From Echinostoma caproni (Eukaryota > Platyhelminthes > Trematoda > Plagiorchiida > Echinostomatidae): a stretch of 64,000 nucleotides of DNA. Location of the stretch: the NCBI GenBank assembly GCA_900618425.1, contig UZAN01039920.1, positions 19,039 to 83,038 of the forward strand, written 5' to 3'. The first letter of the stretch is position 1. Every line of letters starts with the position of its first letter. This document shows positions 23,490 through 37,090 of the stretch, one piece after another. The notes below the pieces were generated by a model. The model worked only from the letters and a program-made list of their open reading frames with translations, made no database searches and had not been told where the DNA came from. Made by a program: the position numbers and the translations under genes.

Positions 23490-26400
23490 CACATTCTGCG
23501 GATGCGTCTAATGATTTGGTAAAGTAATGAATCAGAGAGACTAGAGCAGCCAAAGTGGACCTGTTTGATTTATATGTAAACTAAGGAGGGTCTCTAGAGG
23601 TACTGAAAGAAATAAACAAACGTTTCAGAATGGCACGTTCTTCCAAGTTAAGACCTCCGTGTGTTACAGTAATGTGACGGAAACGTTTGGTTAGGGTGCT
23701 GGATCTACAACGTCTTACAATAGTAATGATTGTAATGAGTCTCCGGCAATAAGGGATAGAATATGTGCCAATGATATCTTGTCCAAGCTCTTCATCTCCC
23801 TGGTTTCCTGAACCCACCCCTCCCTCCTGCCGACACACATGGGTTTTCACACAACACAGATCCCTCAGAACTGGGTCATACGACCAACTCGACATGACTG
23901 AAAAACCCGGAAGCACGGATTTGAGAATGGGATGTGCAACACACACACACACAAAATGACCGACTCCTCGCATTTTATTGTTCTCCTTCCAACCCCCAGG
24001 TTTTTCCCCTGATAAACTGCAACACCATGATTACGAGATAACGAAAGCACCTGTTCACCTTCAATTGTGTTCCAGATAAACAATCAACATCGTTGTCCGT
24101 GTATGATGTACTAATATTTGACCCGCCACATCACTTAGTGTTGACGTATGTAGCTGCATCACTGTCGGTTTTCTTGTTACATGAGACTCTGTATTGTGGG
24201 AACAGGTTATAACCATTGATAGTCACTAAAACCTCGATAACTTGCGGGTTCAGACAAGATTGTTGTATGCAAATCAGACATGTATAAGCATGAATCTGAG
24301 AACGAAAAACAAGTATTAAATCTCATATTTTCGGGAACAAGGAACGTGTGTTCTTAGTGATGGACCGGACATTTTCCACGGAAGGGTGTACTGAGGAGCA
24401 ACTTGCCACCAGATCTGGTTGTTTTTTGTGTGAATTCCGAAATCCGAGGCAATTAAGTGTAGTCGAATCAACTCTTGTAGTAATCCGCGAGTGTATAAGC
24501 AGAGAAGTGTGTATCAAAAGGTATTTTTCAGTACAATTTGATCCACGGATGGAGTTCATTTTTTTGCTAAGTGCACAACATTTATGCTAATTGACCTAAT
24601 AAAGTGCTTTAAGTGTTTAGCCTTACCTGTGTCAGCTGGACATGGAACTTTTGTAATTTACTTGCAAAGGAGGACAAGTAGACTAAGATGAATTGGGCAC
24701 TATCTTCAATAACATTTAAATAACATTCTTCTTCAAAGTACCCGTGGAAGTGCACAAAATTACAAACGGTAAATTTTGAAAGTAAATTGGATTAGTGAGG
24801 GTGAACGCTTTACAAATGAATTACAATGAATGAATCTCCTTTGCCACACAGACGAAGAAGTGCAGCTTTATTATCTTGCTACTGGTGTACAATTTCACAA
24901 AATGTATATTGCATCAGTGACCCCGGTAAGGCATTCTTAATGAATTGTGGTACTCGTATATGAAAGAAATAATTATAACGAAAGTGGGACATAATCCTCC
25001 CTCTTGAGTCCCATTTTCCCTAATGGGCCTTATTGGTTTGTCGCAAAATGCCTTTAGGGTTACTTCCAACTGGCGATTAATTTATTTCACTTTTGTGGAT
25101 TTATGCACACATTCTTAGGTTTTGAGTTGAACTGCTACTACTGGAGTCCGGATATAGATTGGGTTGAAATATCAGTAGTTCCAGCAGTAATGAAACCCTT
25201 CTCTAATTATCCGTGAAAATCGGAATATTTTCGGTATTATCCCTCGCCTCCTTCTCAACCATGTTAATAATAGCCTAGGATTTACTAAAACACATACCTA
25301 CAGCCAATTTACTGACAAAGTTGTAAGCATCCGTTATAAACTAAGAGGAACAAATTCACAATAATAATCTAACTTATGAATGAAGTGAATATAAGTCACA
25401 TTATATGGTTTTGATCGGCCAGAACTTTCTTTCCCTGACCAATTGTTGACATATACGCTACAAAACGCCCAAGAGCAGAATAACCCAAGGGGACTGCTAC
25501 TTCTCATAAGGGAAATGATTATTTTGATAAACGCAAAGTAAATTCTATTTTCACATTCAGAACAAACTATCCTAATTTAAGTAGTCATGTAGAATTATCT
25601 CCGATAACCTTGATCGGTATTGATTTTTCGGTGACCACGGCGCACATAACGTGTCGGAAGTAATTTATTTCCTTTGTATAATTATAAATCACGGCTGGTG
25701 GTTTTGCAGTACTCTTTTTGAAAGAAAGATCGATTAGCAATGGTTGTGTTGCTCAGGCGTTTAATAGCTAAAGTGTTCACTGTTTGCGTTACCACACAAC
25801 AGTCTCCTCAAGCTGTCTTTGCTTTCTGAAAAATCATCTTCTCGGGATAACTTATTCCATTAGCGTCGTGATATGTGGTCCCTTTTTCAATTTAACCCAG
25901 GTGATCAGTTGATTGTACGCTTTAATCAAATGCTCTACAGGATTATTGCTTTTTCATGGCATTTAAGTTGCTATCCACATTTGATTGGTTATGTAGAACT
26001 GATAAACTATTCAAACACCGTATTCTACAGGGAAATATTTTAAAACGACCTGTGTTATTGCTTATTTTTCTGGTACATTTTGTTTTGTATTCTGCTTGAA
26101 ATAAACCACCGTTTCTCACTAACTAATGAATTAAGTCACGTCACTTTTTGTATACATCATCCCACACATGTTTCTTTCAACAGTCCCCATAATTGGCATG
26201 AGCTTGTTGTTTCGAAGGCACAAAATATTTTCGGTCGCGCACGCTATTTGTTTTCTCTTTGACATTTTATGGGTACAAACAATGCGAGTAGTGAATTATC
26301 ATCATATGCGGAAAACGTAATTCCTCGGGTTACTCAGTCAATAGGTGTGAGAGATATAGATTACCTATTTGCCATCATGTTTTGTTGCACAATTCTGCTC

Positions 26401-27234
26401 GTCTATTGGTATTGGTATTTGAAACCGTAAACTTTCTCCAAATTCAAAGATTTTCAGTTTGTTAGAATTTGGATTTACAGAAAGAACCAGGTCAAATATG
26501 GTTTTACATACTGTCTTCTACCTTTTTTAGGGTTTCGGATGCACCGTTGTGCTCATAAAACATCTGTCATGCAGGGATGATTCAAATAGCAAGGGTAGAG
26601 GAGATAAGCAAGAAAACTACATTTACGCGTTCCATTGAAGATAAACAGATTCGAGAAATGTTGTCAGCACTTAATGGAAAGGTTTCTGATGACCGACAAA
26701 GAGTACTGGGCAGTTGTTTCGTTCTGTTTAGGACTCATCAGTAGTTCATATTATTTGTGTCCCTATTAGGACTTCACCGCTGATCAGTACTACTTTGTAA
26801 ACCATTGATACCTTTGAACAATAGTGCTGTTTTTCAAGCAAAGCAAGACAAACAAAAGCAAAAAAATATTTCCAAGAAGAACTTGTTATTTGCCCAAAGT
26901 ATCTCCTATAATAAAATCTCTTTTCAATCAAATACTGCAACTATAAATGTAAGAGTTACGACAATGTAGTAATTTGGGAGTTCAGCCTCAGGAGCGATTA
27001 CCAAATGTCATTTATTCACAGACAAATATCATTACCTTCAAAAGTAATAGATGCTAATTCGGAACTGATTACATTACTTCATATTCATATGAAGTATTTT
27101 CGCGCACGATAAATGAAGATTTTTCATAGGAAAATACCACTATCGTGTTAGTATCGATATTGGAAAGTAGTGATAGTAAACAAACGTTAACAATACCCCA
27201 AAATGTCTTCCCTACACGGTTTTCACTAGCGGTT
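23490..27234. other. AT-rich intergenic sequence
   Basis: No supported gene. The 130-residue minus-strand open frame at 23581-23973 is low in complexity at one end (CA run) and matches nothing I know. A short (CA)n run lies at 23939-23953. Confidence 0.35.
23939..23953. repeat. (CA)n microsatellite
   Basis: About seven CA units read directly. Confidence 0.8.
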
Positions 27235-27646
27235 TCAATCCANNNCCAGTTAGGTGTCGACGAGCTTCTCGGGAGTAAAAGGGACGTAGTAAGAATTACG
27301 CCGCGCAATCTGATATCAGAGAATTCCTCTTGGTCTCAATACATTTGGTGGTAGAGAGCTTTGCTGTCGTCCGGTTCAATATCACGCCTATTCTAGTGGG
27401 AACTTGTGTGGTTCGCCACTCCAATTCTCGGGGCTTAGATTACCGGTTTCCATGACGGAGCAGCAGGTCTTCGTGACTATGGGGTTCGCCCCGTCAACCG
27501 TTCACCACGAAATGTGTGATACATATATATTGCAAAATCCTGAACTTTTGAAGATGGTCTTATCAGACGTAATTGGTCCATTTATTTATTTGCAAAGCAT
27601 TCAAGTANTATGTGTGCAGACAAGAGAGCTAATAAAGCAACCTTAG
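27235..27646 (+). other. GC-richer island with Ns, unidentified, possibly repeat
   Basis: About 400 bases stand out from the AT-rich flanks. They are marked by Ns at 27243-27245 and 27608, as often happens where repeats were collapsed or gap-filled. The plus strand is open from 27404 to 27646, but the translation matches no family I know, and no splice sites frame it. It could be a decayed element or an exon. Confidence 0.25.
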
Positions 27647-30489
27647 TGTGGATTTTGGTTCGACGGGAGAAGATACATTCACTGCTCCATCGCTTATTAT
27701 TGACTTGTTGAGAAAGAATTTCAAATTCGTGATTTGCTAATCCATAGAAGAAGGCTCTAAAGTAATATTTCGAGCATTACTATTAAGACGGAAAGTTTAA
27801 CAAAGGTGAACTAATTACTATCCAAATAAGAATGTTTCAAATTTCTAAACAGCCGTCTCTCATTATGTCTGATCAACGGAATCCACGATATAATGATATA
27901 GAGATAGGCTTTTTATTGTTCCTGGACTATGCACACATTCTAGAATATCGCTGTATTTCAATAAAAGAAAGATCAGGAAATTCGATGACGTCACGTGCAA
28001 TCTCAGCGCAGTGCAACATACCCTGCCGGTGTACCTGCAATGCCAAAATATCGTTAACATAAAATGCATATCATCATTTATCAGACGTGGATACATTGAG
28101 AAGATAAAACGTCCGACATAACGCTCGTGGTGCGCTTCATGGGCTAGGAGTTTAACTTCCTGGCACTCAACCGACGTTCGAACGCATGGACCACGCATTT
28201 AATGCAAGTGTTTATTCAAACCGTTTGAGTGAAGTGTATTCGCATTGATATAATTATAATCAGTTATATGCTAACACCGAGACACACTTTCAGATCAACT
28301 CACCCAAGTAAGGAAATGGTACGCTTTGATAACTACCAGGATAGCTTATTTCCCCCTGTTTCCAGAGTACATGTTTGCCAATTTGATTCTTTTGTTTTGA
28401 CCGTTTTACAAAATGAATATACCTTCTGCCTCGATCAGCGCCCCATTTTTCGAAACGTTATATAATGTATTGCTCTGTTACTTTAATGTTTAACTTGCAT
28501 GTCTCGTAAGAGAGGCTAATTGAGTTTGATGATTATTGCTGTTCTTTTAGCAATTATTGGTGCGTAATAACATTCCAGTGCACAAGGAGTTCCACCTCGT
28601 TGGGACAGGAATTGCTCTGTCCTTACTCGTAAATTTCATTTTCCGTATACTTTCAAACCAATTGTCAGAATTCCTTGGGCCGTAATAGTCCCGGAGCGTA
28701 TTTTCGCCTGTGCCCCGCCCCGTGCCTCATGCTTATTCACATTCATCTCAGCCAAGTTGAGATTTTTGTCCTAGAAACTCCCGTTTTCCATTTTTAGTTC
28801 ATTTATCAACGTCCTGCAATGCGCACCAGCATTGTTATGATTTACTAATTACTTTCAACTTCTGATGGCCGGGGTACGGTCTTTTCTGGGAACAATTGTT
28901 TAAGCCAATGCATATTATGTGGCCTTTCAGTATGTTTGACAAGTTCTAACAAATAAAACGGACTTGTTTGGGTTTGTCATGGTAATAAATATTGTATCAT
29001 TCGATGGCGAAAATTCTCAGAAGAATATAAAATATCTGTGCCTGTTGAAAACACATGTGGAAGTCTGTAACAGTTATCACGCACAACCGATAGGTTTGGA
29101 ACTGAACGAAGTAGTTGGCTACTGTTTTTGACACAGTTCTGACACAATATTTCATTATATTTAAACATACCCCGTTCTGCATGGAAAGAATGAACTTCGA
29201 TGAGTTTGAACTTGCAAATTGGAGAAATTTTACAATTGAAAATTGGTCATGCGCAAAGCTAAGTGGCACAAAATAGAAACTGCTTTCGAAGGGGACAGAA
29301 AATCGATCAATCGGGCTTGAAAAATTCATTGTTGTTTCAGGAAACGAAAGAGTTTTATTTGCTGAAAATAAATATATTTTCCGGGGGCACAACGATCTCG
29401 TTCGATCACATTATACGCAAAAGCACTGCAAAAAGTTTGCAATTGGAAAAATAAAACATGCTGACAATGGGCTGAATCCAAAACGGGGGTTCGGATTCGA
29501 AGTCATCTGTATTCAGATGTCTTCAGTGGTCTTGTATTTGGGTTCCTGGGTATTCTGACTATTTATCCATGTTTCAAAGCTGATATCAATGAGCTATCGT
29601 CTCAATAGATCTGCATAATATGCTTTTCATGCGGGTTAATGCAAAGCGTTGATAATTTCGTAAAGTACGCCTTCCTTGAATGCTTCCAAATGCAGTTCCC
29701 ATTTGACCAATACCAAAGGAACGTTCATTAAGTCTAGCTCTCCTAAATGATAGACATTCACTATTCAAATTTTCATATTTTATAGATCGATCAAGGAGCC
29801 AGATGATGAGCGTAAGTCAATATTACGTTTGATTTCCTAACTGCATGCACACGACCGTATAAAGCGGAATCTTGACTTGAATTTGACTCATATAACCCAG
29901 GCTCCTAATCTTCTCTGGGTTCACGGGCCTTATCTTGTACATACATCTACAAGTATATCAATTTCGGGATAGAGCCGCATGGCCAATGTGCCTCCAAATG
30001 GCTGGAGCAGATTTCGTGAGGTTCACATGCAAACAAAACCACCGATCAAAACATTTCGATTTCGCACCCCACCCAATAACGAACGAAGTTTCACCTTCGC
30101 TTAACGACGTATTTATTCACTCGTGAAAACAATTATTTATCTGAAAATTAGCCATTATGTCTTATCTGCATAAAAACAAAGTAAACATGAAATTCAAAAA
30201 CGCAATTCGGCCAGTCACACCCTAATACTAAACATTCCTTTTTAGGAATGTATTGCTAACATTATTGAAACTCACTGAAAATTCCAATTGTAACATTTGG
30301 CAAAATACGAAATGACAAACAAGCCCGTTTTCCATAACATTCTCTTCTGGTACTCCAATGAACAAACTATTATTCCGTTGCAACTTCACCGTTCGGGTCG
30401 CTTTAAAAAATGAAACTTATCTTCAAACTGACTGATATTCATGGATTTTCCACTTTGATCGCTAATGACTGATAGATTTATGACTCCTG
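27647..30489. other. AT-rich intergenic sequence
   Basis: No gene recognised. The overlapping minus-strand frames at 28977-29392 have no domain resemblance or splice framing. Confidence 0.35.
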
Positions 30490-32940
30490 ACACTCTGCCG
30501 TGTAGGTTGAGATTGTCCAAACACGATGATTGTTTGATTGGTGTCATCTATCGTCCTTCGTCAGCCACGGAATCAGGCAGTATGACTCTTTTGAACACAT
30601 TCTCGCAAAAGGATTTACACATGTTCTGCTAATGGGTGATTTCAACTATCCCAACGTCGGCAAACTAATGACCTCCGATCACTTATTCGAACAATTTATA
30701 AAGCTAATTGCCTCACAGCCACTGTACAATCACGTGAAAGAGCATACCAGATTTGGAAACTTGTAATCACCATCCACACTAGATTTGGTGTTTAAGAGTT
30801 GATGATAGAATCCGTCGCCGCAACGAACCCTCTAGGACGAAGTGACCATGCTGTAATGTTGTTATGTTTCTATCAAAGTAATTACCTCAAACAATATTCG
30901 CTCATTCATAAGCTATGCAAAGTTGCAGAGACTGGCTCCTGCCATTCAATGGATATCTCATAGGGAAGAGCACAACCCTTCAGTCGTATGGAAGGAATGT
31001 ACTGACAGTCTGAAACAACTATTATCGTCAGTGACGCGGGCAAAAGTTGCTACTAAACCCAGTAGCCGGAAATTACCTATTCGAAGCCGTACAAAGAAAT
31101 GGATATTTCTGAGGAACATCTCTTGGAGAAAGTACAAACGACTTCCAGATGCATGCACCTGGAACAATTACCGACTGCTGCAAAACCACTGCACCAAGAT
31201 GGTGGGCGAACATAAACTAAACCATTTAGAATCTCTAGCACAAAGAATTATTTCAAACCCCAAGCTTTTGTACAAACATGTTACCTCAGCTCGAAAAGTT
31301 AAACATCAAATACCGCCAAAACAATGGAAATCGCTGAAATGATGAAGAACCAGTATATCCAAGTTTTTGCTGCAACTAACCAACGACTGTACCTCCCTTG
31401 CTGGATGCATCAAATTCCACATCCTTCACTAACCAACGCATCGTTCACTACCTAAAAAGTAAAAGCAAAGCTATTGGCTTTGAGGAAGAATTCATCGCCA
31501 AGGGCAGATAATATTCACCCCCAAACCTTTACCTGCTTGGCAAATCAAATAACCGAGCCACTAGTCTTCCTATCCCAGAGGATGTTTGATCACACTGCAA
31601 TCCCACCGTAGTGAAAGAGGGGAGTAATTACACCCATCAAAAAGGCAGTTGCCGTAGCGATCCCGGTAACTACCACTCTGTAACCCTCCTTCTAGTGCCG
31701 TCCAAAGTCATAGAGTCCACGGTAGGTGATTCACAGATGAAACATCTAGAGAAGCACAATGTTTTGTCATCAAATCAATATGGATTCCGACGGAATCGAT
31801 CCTGCGCCGCCAATTTACTGATCCCACGAACGGAATAGACAAAAGCAGTTGATGACGGCGACGCCGTAGACGTTATATATCTAAACTTCTCAAAAGCGTT
31901 CTATTGGGTGAACCAAAAAATTCTACTGCGGAAACTCTATAATCACGATATTCGGGGCCTCGTGCTTGGTTGGATCGAAGTATTTCTCCGACATCGGACC
32001 GTATGGGTACGCGTTTCTGATTCGATTTCCAGTCCTATGGACATTACCCGTGGGGTTCCACGAAGATCTATGCTTTTCCCGCGATTTTTCTTAACATGTA
32101 TAAACGACCTACCGATGGCGCTGGGGTGGAAATCATTACTTTTTGCAGATGACGCCAACATTTGGAATACAGTGAGGTAACAAGCGGCTCTTTGGCACAA
32201 CAGGAAACGCTGAAAGCAGCTCATCTGTGGTCCATTATCAACGATACTGAATTCAATGTGCCGAAGTGTAAGCTTCTATCTCTTCCACACAGGGGGCGAT
32301 TTTCGTATTTCCTCAGAAATGAACAATTACCACACGCCGCAAACGAGAAGGATCTGAACATCAACATTCAATAAAAATTAAGCTGTTCACTCAAATGCGC
32401 CAGGATGTCGAACGCAGCTGTAAAGAGTGTCGGTATGCTTCAGCGTGTCTTTGCCGGTTTGAGTCGCGATTTTTCCCCCGTCTGCTATCAATATACATTC
32501 GCCCACTCACAGACGTGGAACCCATGGCTACAGTGTGATTGCAAAGTGCTGGAGTGCCCACAACGGATGGCCTCCAAAATGGTCAGCGGGTTGAATCGGT
32601 GTTCATACGCAGAGAGATTGAAGTCACTGGGGTTATATTCCAATCACTACCGGTGCATCAGAGGAGATATGATATGGTATACCAAATAATGCAAAACTCA
32701 AGCCATCCGTGTCGCCCGATTTTGAAATTATCACCCAACGTTCATATCAGAGGACATCCGTTCAAACTAATGGTCTCAAAATGCCGCTTGAAATGCCGGC
32801 GTCAGTCATTCGCAATCAGATTGTGTTCCATCTGGAACTCTCTTCCACCCGACTTCGTCTTTGCACTATGCATTGAATTTTTTAAACTGAGACTTGATGT
32901 GAAGCATTAGCACACCTTACATTCCAACATAAGTGAAGCT
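30490..32940 (+). mobile_element. Decayed CR1-type non-LTR retrotransposon (LINE), 5'-truncated
   Basis: Parts in order on the plus strand. The end of an AP-type endonuclease is at about 30500-30880: CLIGVIYRPSSAT, a frameshift near 30605, then MGDFNYPNV and PSTLDLVF. A linker runs to 31600. The reverse transcriptase is at 31600-32180: NYHSVTLL, HNVLSSNQYGFRRNRSC, VIYLNFSKAFYWVN (catalytic Asp region altered) and LLFADDANIW, with the FADD box at 32142-32153. The C-terminal region is at 32400-32910: RMASKMVSGL, SLGLYSNHYRCIRGDMIW and SFAIRLCSIWNSLP. These blocks match CR1/Jockey-group LINEs. Many stops and shifts show that it is dead. CR1 elements end in short tandem repeats; I do not see a clear one after 32940. 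Confidence 0.8.
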
Positions 32941-33639
32941 GTGCGCAGCAGAGGAAGAAGCACGTATTATGTGACATTTCACAAGGAATTGTATGCATCA
33001 CCTTCTCTCAACCACAATACGAACCTATTGGACGAGAGAAGCATGAGCTTGTAAGTTATGCCCATAATAAATATCTGATCTTTGATCTATCCTTGAGTGA
33101 TCGGAACCCGTACCAGGATCAAAACGTCTTATGAACCAATCATCCTCCAGATGAACACTCGAGTGCACATTCCATGGCACTTGGTGGTACACCAGTAAGC
33201 AAAACGAGATTATTCTCGCAGTCATTTATTTACTTGTTTCACTATTCCACGGAGGTGAATTCATGTCTGCATCACTGGTCGACCAGATGGCTGGACGCAT
33301 TATTCGGTACGTAACTTGTAGTCATCAGTAAATCTCATTTCCAAACATTTTCCCGATCAACCCAGAAAAGAACCAGGTTCCTTGTTCAACGGATAGTGTA
33401 TTGAAGGTCTTCATTGAGGACCCTAGCAGACAAATTCCGGTCTAGATTATTCCATGTGATGGGCAGTCGGAACTCCTATTTTAAAAATGAGTCGTTACAC
33501 GGGGAACAGTTTACAGCACACCGAGGTTAATGGAAGCTAGTGCTTATTTATTTGACACTAAAATCATCAGGTCACCTCATACAAATTATATGATCTGATG
33601 CAATTGGGAAGACGTTTATTGCATCAAAGCACCATATGT
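32941..33639. other. Sequence between LINE and Penelope-like remnants
   Basis: Nothing clearly recognised. It may include further decayed TE sequence, since it is bounded by two plus-strand elements. Confidence 0.3.
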
Positions 33640-34200
33640 ACTTCACAATCCAGCCACTTTTATGTTTGAAGTTGGAGGACAAATACCGATTCTGCGGTCT
33701 AATTCATTATATAATCATTTACTCAAGGTTGGTGGAGGATTTGATCGGATCAATCCACGCTTCATGTACCTGGTTCACGACGTACTTCATCGGATCCTAT
33801 ACTCATTTACTTGTACCCACGGAACAACACAAATGGGATCTGTCTGAATGGGTTTTTGAACACCGCTGTGAATACCTGAACACCGGAACAATCACGTCAC
33901 TCACGAATGCATTGGTTTCACACCTAGCCCAAATGAATGGCGTTGGACGTAACTATATAAAGTTCGGGAATGCTCGTCAACGCAGGTTTGATGTCGGATG
34001 TAAGTCACAGCAGAGTGAGAGTTCGTTAACTCGAATCTGCTGTGTATCAGAAACGTATTTGTTAGGACTCCTCTTACACACCTCACAGATACATCACATT
34101 CCGAGTAATACCAATGATTGAATGAGTGACCATTGGGGATCCGACTACCGTTCTCATAATGAAATCACTCTTAGTAAGCTGTGATGATTTTCCAGGAAAA
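33640..34200 (+). mobile_element. Penelope-like element, 3' endonuclease fragment (copy 1)
   Basis: The plus strand keeps a broken GIY-YIG endonuclease: ILYSFTCTHGTTQMG around 33795 (normally Y-x-F-x-C-x-CG-x-x-YIG), then EYLNTGTITSLTNALVSHL at 33871-33930. The same blocks occur in copy 3 at 36490-37090 (LNTGTIESFTSAVVSNL). The 3' flanks also align, for example GGGGATC and CATGATGAAATC-like stretches at 34136-34166 and 37029-37060. Only the endonuclease end is present; the RT is absent. Dead fragment. Confidence 0.65.
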
Positions 34201-35039
34201 AGATTAGTTCTTATTAGTAATATATTAGTAATATATGTGTACATCATGTGGGATGACTGGTACGAATGCTTTCGAGCATACAGTCCATAGATCAACGATT
34301 TCACCTTCCGTCATTGCAAATGTTATGATCCAAATTGTTTTCATAACTCATAGCGTTTTCTCTCACCCCTGTGAGGCTGAGACTACCATGGCATATCCAA
34401 ACAAAGTCTCGCATCACTCCTCACNTGTACATAAAACGATGAAATTTTGTGAATATCTGCACAGAATAATATTTCACTATGTGTTTGAAAACTGGACGGC
34501 GTGATTGATATGTCTATCAAACAGTTTGTTTTTGGAGCGCTATATTTGACTTCCTGTCCCAATGTGAGTAAGCGTCAATCGTGACTGTCGCGTGAGTCGC
34601 TGAATTTCATCTGTCACTTTGAAGACGCATGGAATCTTGAGCGTGTTTATTGGTGGTGATTAATTTATCAGATTCCTAATTACATGCCCCTGCTTGATTC
34701 AATAAAAGATCGTGTTGGTTGATCATTCATGTGAATGTTGATTAAATTTCATGTTGATTAGGAAAACATTATTGTAATTGATACACAGGTCATGATGAAT
34801 GGCGCGCATTTGTCTTTGTGGCATTGAACAAACTCTCATACGGGCCAGAGGATGAGTTAGAAAACTGAACGTTTAGTGCAAAAGATAGTTCAGTGCACGG
34901 AAAGATCCTTACAAAACACTGAGGTTAAGAAAAAATCCGTGTACATTACTTTGCTGTTTAAAGGGTCATATCAGCTGAGATCATACAAAGAGGATTATCC
35001 GTCGCGATCGATAAGACTTTCTATGCATTGAAGCTTCGT
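34201..35039. other. Sequence between Penelope-like copies
   Basis: No gene. A short direct duplication (TAGTAATATAT) occurs at about 34213-34235, and an N at 34425. Part of this may be upstream sequence of the following Penelope-like element. Confidence 0.3.
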
Positions 35040-36465
35040 GTGTTGTTCACTTCCAAGCTTCTTACCACATTACTTGATTGTTCACAAATGTTTTAGTCGA
35101 GGAAACTGTGAACGAAGTATGTAAAGATGCCAGTGAAATAGGTACCCTCGCCAGTGATTTGAAAACCCTTCTGGATTCATGCGTTCGCGGTGTACAGTTT
35201 GCTTTCAACGAAATTATCCATAAACAGGCTGATGGTGTGCCTATTGGTAGCCACTTTGGGCCAATTCTTGTTGATACCTCCCTGTCAACACCATAAAAAA
35301 ACTGGAAGGTGAACTGGAAGCAACCCTAGTATATCGACGGTATGTTGATAATACACTAGTTATTGCGCGCACCGAAACAAATATTAGAACATTAATTCAC
35401 TATTTGAACTGATTGCATCCTAACATCAAACTGACATTGTAATGTGAATCGGAATCCCAACTTCCATTTCTTTAATGCTACTCAATCGACAGTCAAATGG
35501 AAAGCTACAAATATCTGTGAATCGCAAACCTAGATGGCCAAGACAGTAGTTAAACTTCAGGAGTTTCTGCCCTGTGGGATACAAGCGTGGTCCGGTACTC
35601 ACTCTATGTCACAGGGTTTGTCGACTATGTAACCCACAAATCCTGCCAGATTAACTAGACCGATTGACCCATGTTTTGCTAGACAATGGCTATCCCATCA
35701 GATTCATTCACAATGACAGCAAGCCGATCAAAGCCAAGCCTAATTCTCTATTAGCTAAGAAGAATGGTGTCTATATAGAACTGAATTTCAAGGGAAGTGA
35801 TGCAACAACAAAGGTATCTCGACGTCTTACACACGCCGTGGAAAGAACGTACAATGCCGCAAGACCATTGATTGTCTACGGGACGTTTCGTTGTCTCACC
35901 CGCATCAACCTGTTTCGAGAAGACGTTAGTTGTACCTCCGACTGATTCTATTCATTTCAATGTACCTGCGATCAGCGGTACAACGAACGGACAGAACGTC
36001 ATTCAGAATGTGTGAGCATATCCCGAAACACCTTGTTCTTTGTGGATGGAAGCTACTATCTAGTGTGAGTGTCCCTCGTTTTTTAAATTCCGGTCACCAT
36101 GTAGACGCACCCTAAGCGTTTGGAATCACTGCGAGACCTCGAAGTTCACGGACTTTGCGATTCGTAGAAGCGATGATTATTCATCGCTTGAAACCGCAAT
36201 TGTGTTCAAAAAACATTTGTGGAGCAACTGTTGTTGCCGTGGTAGTGATGATGTCACACTTGTCACCACCCTATATAGCGTGACATGAACGTCTGTCCCC
36301 TCCCGCCACCACATTCACCACATCGTTCGGATCAGTTAACCTCCGTATCAAATTTTGTCATCTTACTCGACCTCAACCTCTAACCAAACACAAATCACGC
36401 AACTCACTTGTCCACCACCTTGTTCAGATGACTCATTTCCACTCTTTTATGTTTTCGTTTTACAT
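35040..36465 (+). mobile_element. Penelope-like retroelement with RT and GIY-YIG remnants (copy 2)
   Basis: Penelope-like elements encode a reverse transcriptase joined to a GIY-YIG nicking endonuclease. RT: LFTNVLVEETVNEV from 35078, then QADGVPIGSHFGPILVD at about 35227-35275 (family form QxDGxxMGSPLGPxLA), then YRRYVDNTLVIA at 35332-35367. There the catalytic YVDD is YVDN, the second Asp codon being AAT at 35350-35352. The connector includes VLLDNGYP at about 35670 and SRRLTHAVERTYNAARPL at 35819-35872. Endonuclease: FYSFQCTCDQRYNERTERH from 35946 (YIG decayed), EHIPKHLV, GHHVD and LRFVEAMIIHRLKPQLC near 36150-36205 with the conserved Glu. The 3' untranslated part (36240-36465) recurs at 40250-40420. 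Several stops and shifts: dead copy. Confidence 0.8.
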
Positions 36466-36484
36466 GATCATATAAATGTGCGTT

Positions 36485-37090
36485 TACAGCTGAATGAGAA
36501 CACACGAAATTGACGGCCAGTATCGATTCTGTTCACATTTGTCTTCTTATGTTGATGAAAAGCCAGTGGTGCTGACGACTGGAGGCCAAAGTTCCAGACT
36601 CCGTGTTCTTAATCTGTATATACTCGTTTACTTGTTCCTGGGGAACAACGTACATAGACCGCACGATCAGGCGATTGCCCGAACCAATTCGTGAACACTA
36701 CCCTGCGTGGCTGAACACCGGAACGATTGAGTCATTCACCAGTGCAGTGGTTTCAAACCTAGCTGAAACAAATCACACTGTGTGCGTGTCCATAACTTTC
36801 CAACCCCTGTATAAAGTTTGTGGGCGATTATCGAGGCAGGTTCGTTGTCGGATGTTGGCCACAACAGAAGCGGTGGTCATTCTTCTGCACAACCCTTTTA
36901 TGTGTGTCCCAAATCAATTTGTGTCAGTGCTAAAGCTTCCCTGGCCAACCCCACCCCCCACCCCACACACACCGTATCACGTGTAATCTCGATGATCGGA
37001 TGAATGGACTAACAAATGTGTGATAGTGGGGATCCCGATTTCCAGTCCCATGATGAAATCGTTTTTGATAATCTGTGATGTGATGTGATT
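36485..37090 (+). mobile_element. Penelope-like element, 3' endonuclease fragment (copy 3)
   Basis: The GIY-YIG endonuclease end reads almost unbroken at 36603-36986: CIYSFTCSWGTTYIDRTIRRL (YIG present as YID), REHYPAWL, LNTGTIESFTSAVVSNLAE, then RMLATTEAVVI and the closing FVSVLKLPWP. Upstream 36485-36600 aligns weakly with the start of copy 1. It belongs to the copy 1 family, not the copy 2 family, although it lies directly behind copy 2. Confidence 0.75.

Noticed and set aside
22766..23553. Long open frames of more than 220 codons on both strands
   Set aside because: They run through 642 Ns and contain no real sequence; an artefact of the gap.
23581..23973. 130-codon minus-strand frame
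   Set aside because: Includes a CA-repeat translation at its start, has no family resemblance and no framing splice sites.
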